Shown here: in pieces, positions 63,053 through 64,000 of the stretch
How positions within the stretch are numbered: position 1 is the first letter of the stretch
Layout of the letters: each line of letters begins with the position of its first letter
Assembly: GCF_905475465.1 (NCBI RefSeq)
Contig: NC_062256.1
Coordinates: 1,931,662-1,995,661 of the forward strand
Source of the DNA: Pieris napi
Lineage: Eukaryota > Arthropoda > Insecta > Lepidoptera > Pieridae
Reading direction: 5' to 3'
Length of the DNA stretch: 64,000 nucleotides
Program-made: the position numbers and the translations under genes
Notes under the pieces: generated by a model
The model's input: only the letters and a program-made list of their open reading frames with translations
Told to the model about the DNA's origin: nothing
Database searches by the model: none

Positions 63053-64000
63053 TTACATAGTCAAAACTTTATGGGCGTGGCAGAGTGTCAGAACAGGTAC
63101 AGCAGATGGCTCCTCTGGGAAACAGCCTGCGCCACCAGCGATGTCCAAATGTGTGTATTTAATGTTGTTCTCCTCGACACCACCCACTTTGATTAAGAAA
63201 CCGGCAGCCAACTGGTGGTTACGACATTTCGCATCAGTGTCGTACTGAACCAAGTCATCTCCCTTACATTTACCATTATTGATAGCCAGGTCTTCAGCTC
63301 TGACAGTGGAAACTTCGATGCCTTCAGCCATCCTGGAACCACTGAACTGCAATTTACCGGAGTGGTTTGTGGCTTTCGCACTGTGATTGTCCATCGCAGC
63401 TGTATAGTTTCCATAGCACGCCCTAGCATGGCCCGTCAACGTAGCTATGGTGTAGATATGTGGATTAAGTTCCTTCAGTGCAATCTCTGAACATTTGAAC
63501 ACCGAATCTGCCATTGCCAGACGGCCTTCGGCATCTGTGTTCGTCACTCGTACAGACTTACCACTCCTGGATATGAGCAACTCATCTGCTACATAGGAAT
63601 CTTCACCGATTGAGTTCCTGCATAGACAAAGTACGCCGGTAACTTTAAGATGTGGTGGTTTTAAAATGGAGCAAGCTTTTAAAAATCCTGCTACCGCTGC
63701 TGCTCCACTTTTGTCTCTTGACATGCCAGCCATTCTACCGGAGATCTTAACATCGGCACCGCCTGTATCGTACGTCACTCCTTTACCAACCAACAATAGG
63801 GTTTCAATCACGCGGCTAGGAATAGAAGGATTGTAATGAATTTCTACAACTCTCGCTTTATGTCTTTCCACATTATTGGCAGCCCTAGATACAGCTGCCA
63901 ACAGAGGATATTCCTTCGCAATTACCTCTTGATCCTCAATGACGTTGATGCTTATGTTGGTGTCACCAGCGAACGAGTGCTTCACATACTCCACGATTTT
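63053..64000 (-). CDS. M17 leucyl-aminopeptidase-family protein, C-terminal part
   Basis: Zinc/manganese aminopeptidase of family M17. The last 315 residues are in one exon, ending TAA at 63053. The frame is open through the right edge, so the N-terminal domain is cut off. Two-metal site residues are in place: LLLVGKGVTYDTGG (Lys, Asp), DVKISGR (Lys), SRDKSGAAAV (Asp) and the signature VTNTDAEGRLAMAD (Asp, Glu, Arg). The RDKSG form, in place of the usual DMGG, resembles the 'W07G4.4-like' branch of putative animal aminopeptidases. The C-terminus YTHLDIAGGAG is normal. Likely soluble and catalytically competent. Confidence 0.92.
   Translation of the reverse strand, partial: KIVEYVKHSFAGDTNISINVIEDQEVIAKEYPLLAAVSRAANNVERHKARVVEIHYNPSIPSRVIETLLLVGKGVTYDTGGADVKISGRMAGMSRDKSGAAAVAGFLKACSILKPPHLKVTGVLCLCRNSIGEDSYVADELLISRSGKSVRVTNTDAEGRLAMADSVFKCSEIALKELNPHIYTIATLTGHARACYGNYTAAMDNHSAKATNHSGKLQFSGSRMAEGIEVSTVRAEDLAINNGKCKGDDLVQYDTDAKCRNHQLAAGFLIKVGGVEENNIKYTHLDIAGGAGCFPEEPSAVPVLTLCHAHKVLTM

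Noticed and set aside
63193..63490. Additional frames over the aminopeptidase
   Set aside because: Shadows; the M17 signature frame explains the region.
1..64000. CRISPR arrays, bacterial operons, phage or organelle sequence
   Set aside because: No regularly spaced direct repeats, no prokaryotic gene layout, and spliced genes throughout.

Overview
Eukaryotic nuclear DNA, almost certainly from a moth or butterfly (Lepidoptera). It is AT-rich, its genes are split by GT-AG introns, and it is dense in repeat types I recognise from Lepidoptera: tRNA-derived SINEs, non-autonomous Helitrons (5' TC, 3' hairpin then CTAG, inserted between A and T), jockey/RTE/CR1-type LINE 3' ends, and MITEs with TWA target duplications. 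Organism and repeat calls come from pattern recognition; no search was run. LAYOUT. 1-11.3 kb: LINE, SINE and Helitron debris, with one candidate coding exon (984-1191) and one candidate terminal exon (10068-10444). 11.3-22.4 kb, minus: the first nine exons of an ORP8-type oxysterol-binding-protein-related lipid-transfer protein (N-terminus, PH domain, start of linker); its lipid-binding domain must lie beyond the left edge. A tRNA-Cys gene sits in one intron, and a pair of near-identical inverted repeats brackets exons 3-5. 22.4-29.4 kb: tRNA-Asn, Helitrons, a hAT-like MITE, AT-rich gene-poor DNA and two weak small-ORF candidates. 29.4-37.1 kb, plus: an eight-exon ZAD/C2H2 zinc-finger gene (659 aa by my splicing) whose introns hold a second tRNA-Asn and many repeats. 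38.0-42.8 kb, minus: a six-exon, 740-aa SQ/TQ-rich protein of unknown function, with a Helitron 17 bp inside one intron. 43.2-43.8 kb, plus: an 88-aa membrane protein gene, divergent from the previous one. 44.3-60.7 kb, minus: astacin-fold metalloprotease-like exons. One complete domain has lost every catalytic residue; upstream lies a partial second domain and a long linker that may be spliced to it as a tandem protein. An intronless, divergent Hsp70 with its own TATA box and heat-shock element is nested on the same strand in a 7.7-kb intron of the dead astacin. 63.1 kb to the right edge, minus: the 3' part of an M17 leucyl-aminopeptidase-family gene. HOW THE GENES RELATE. They are ordinary single-copy-type genes with no operon-like logic. 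The relations worth noting are structural: nested Hsp70, nested tRNAs, the divergent pair at 42.8/43.2 kb, the convergent pair at 37.1/38.0 kb, and mobile elements placed next to splice sites. Every splice junction I give keeps the reading frame, and phase was checked by counting bases.
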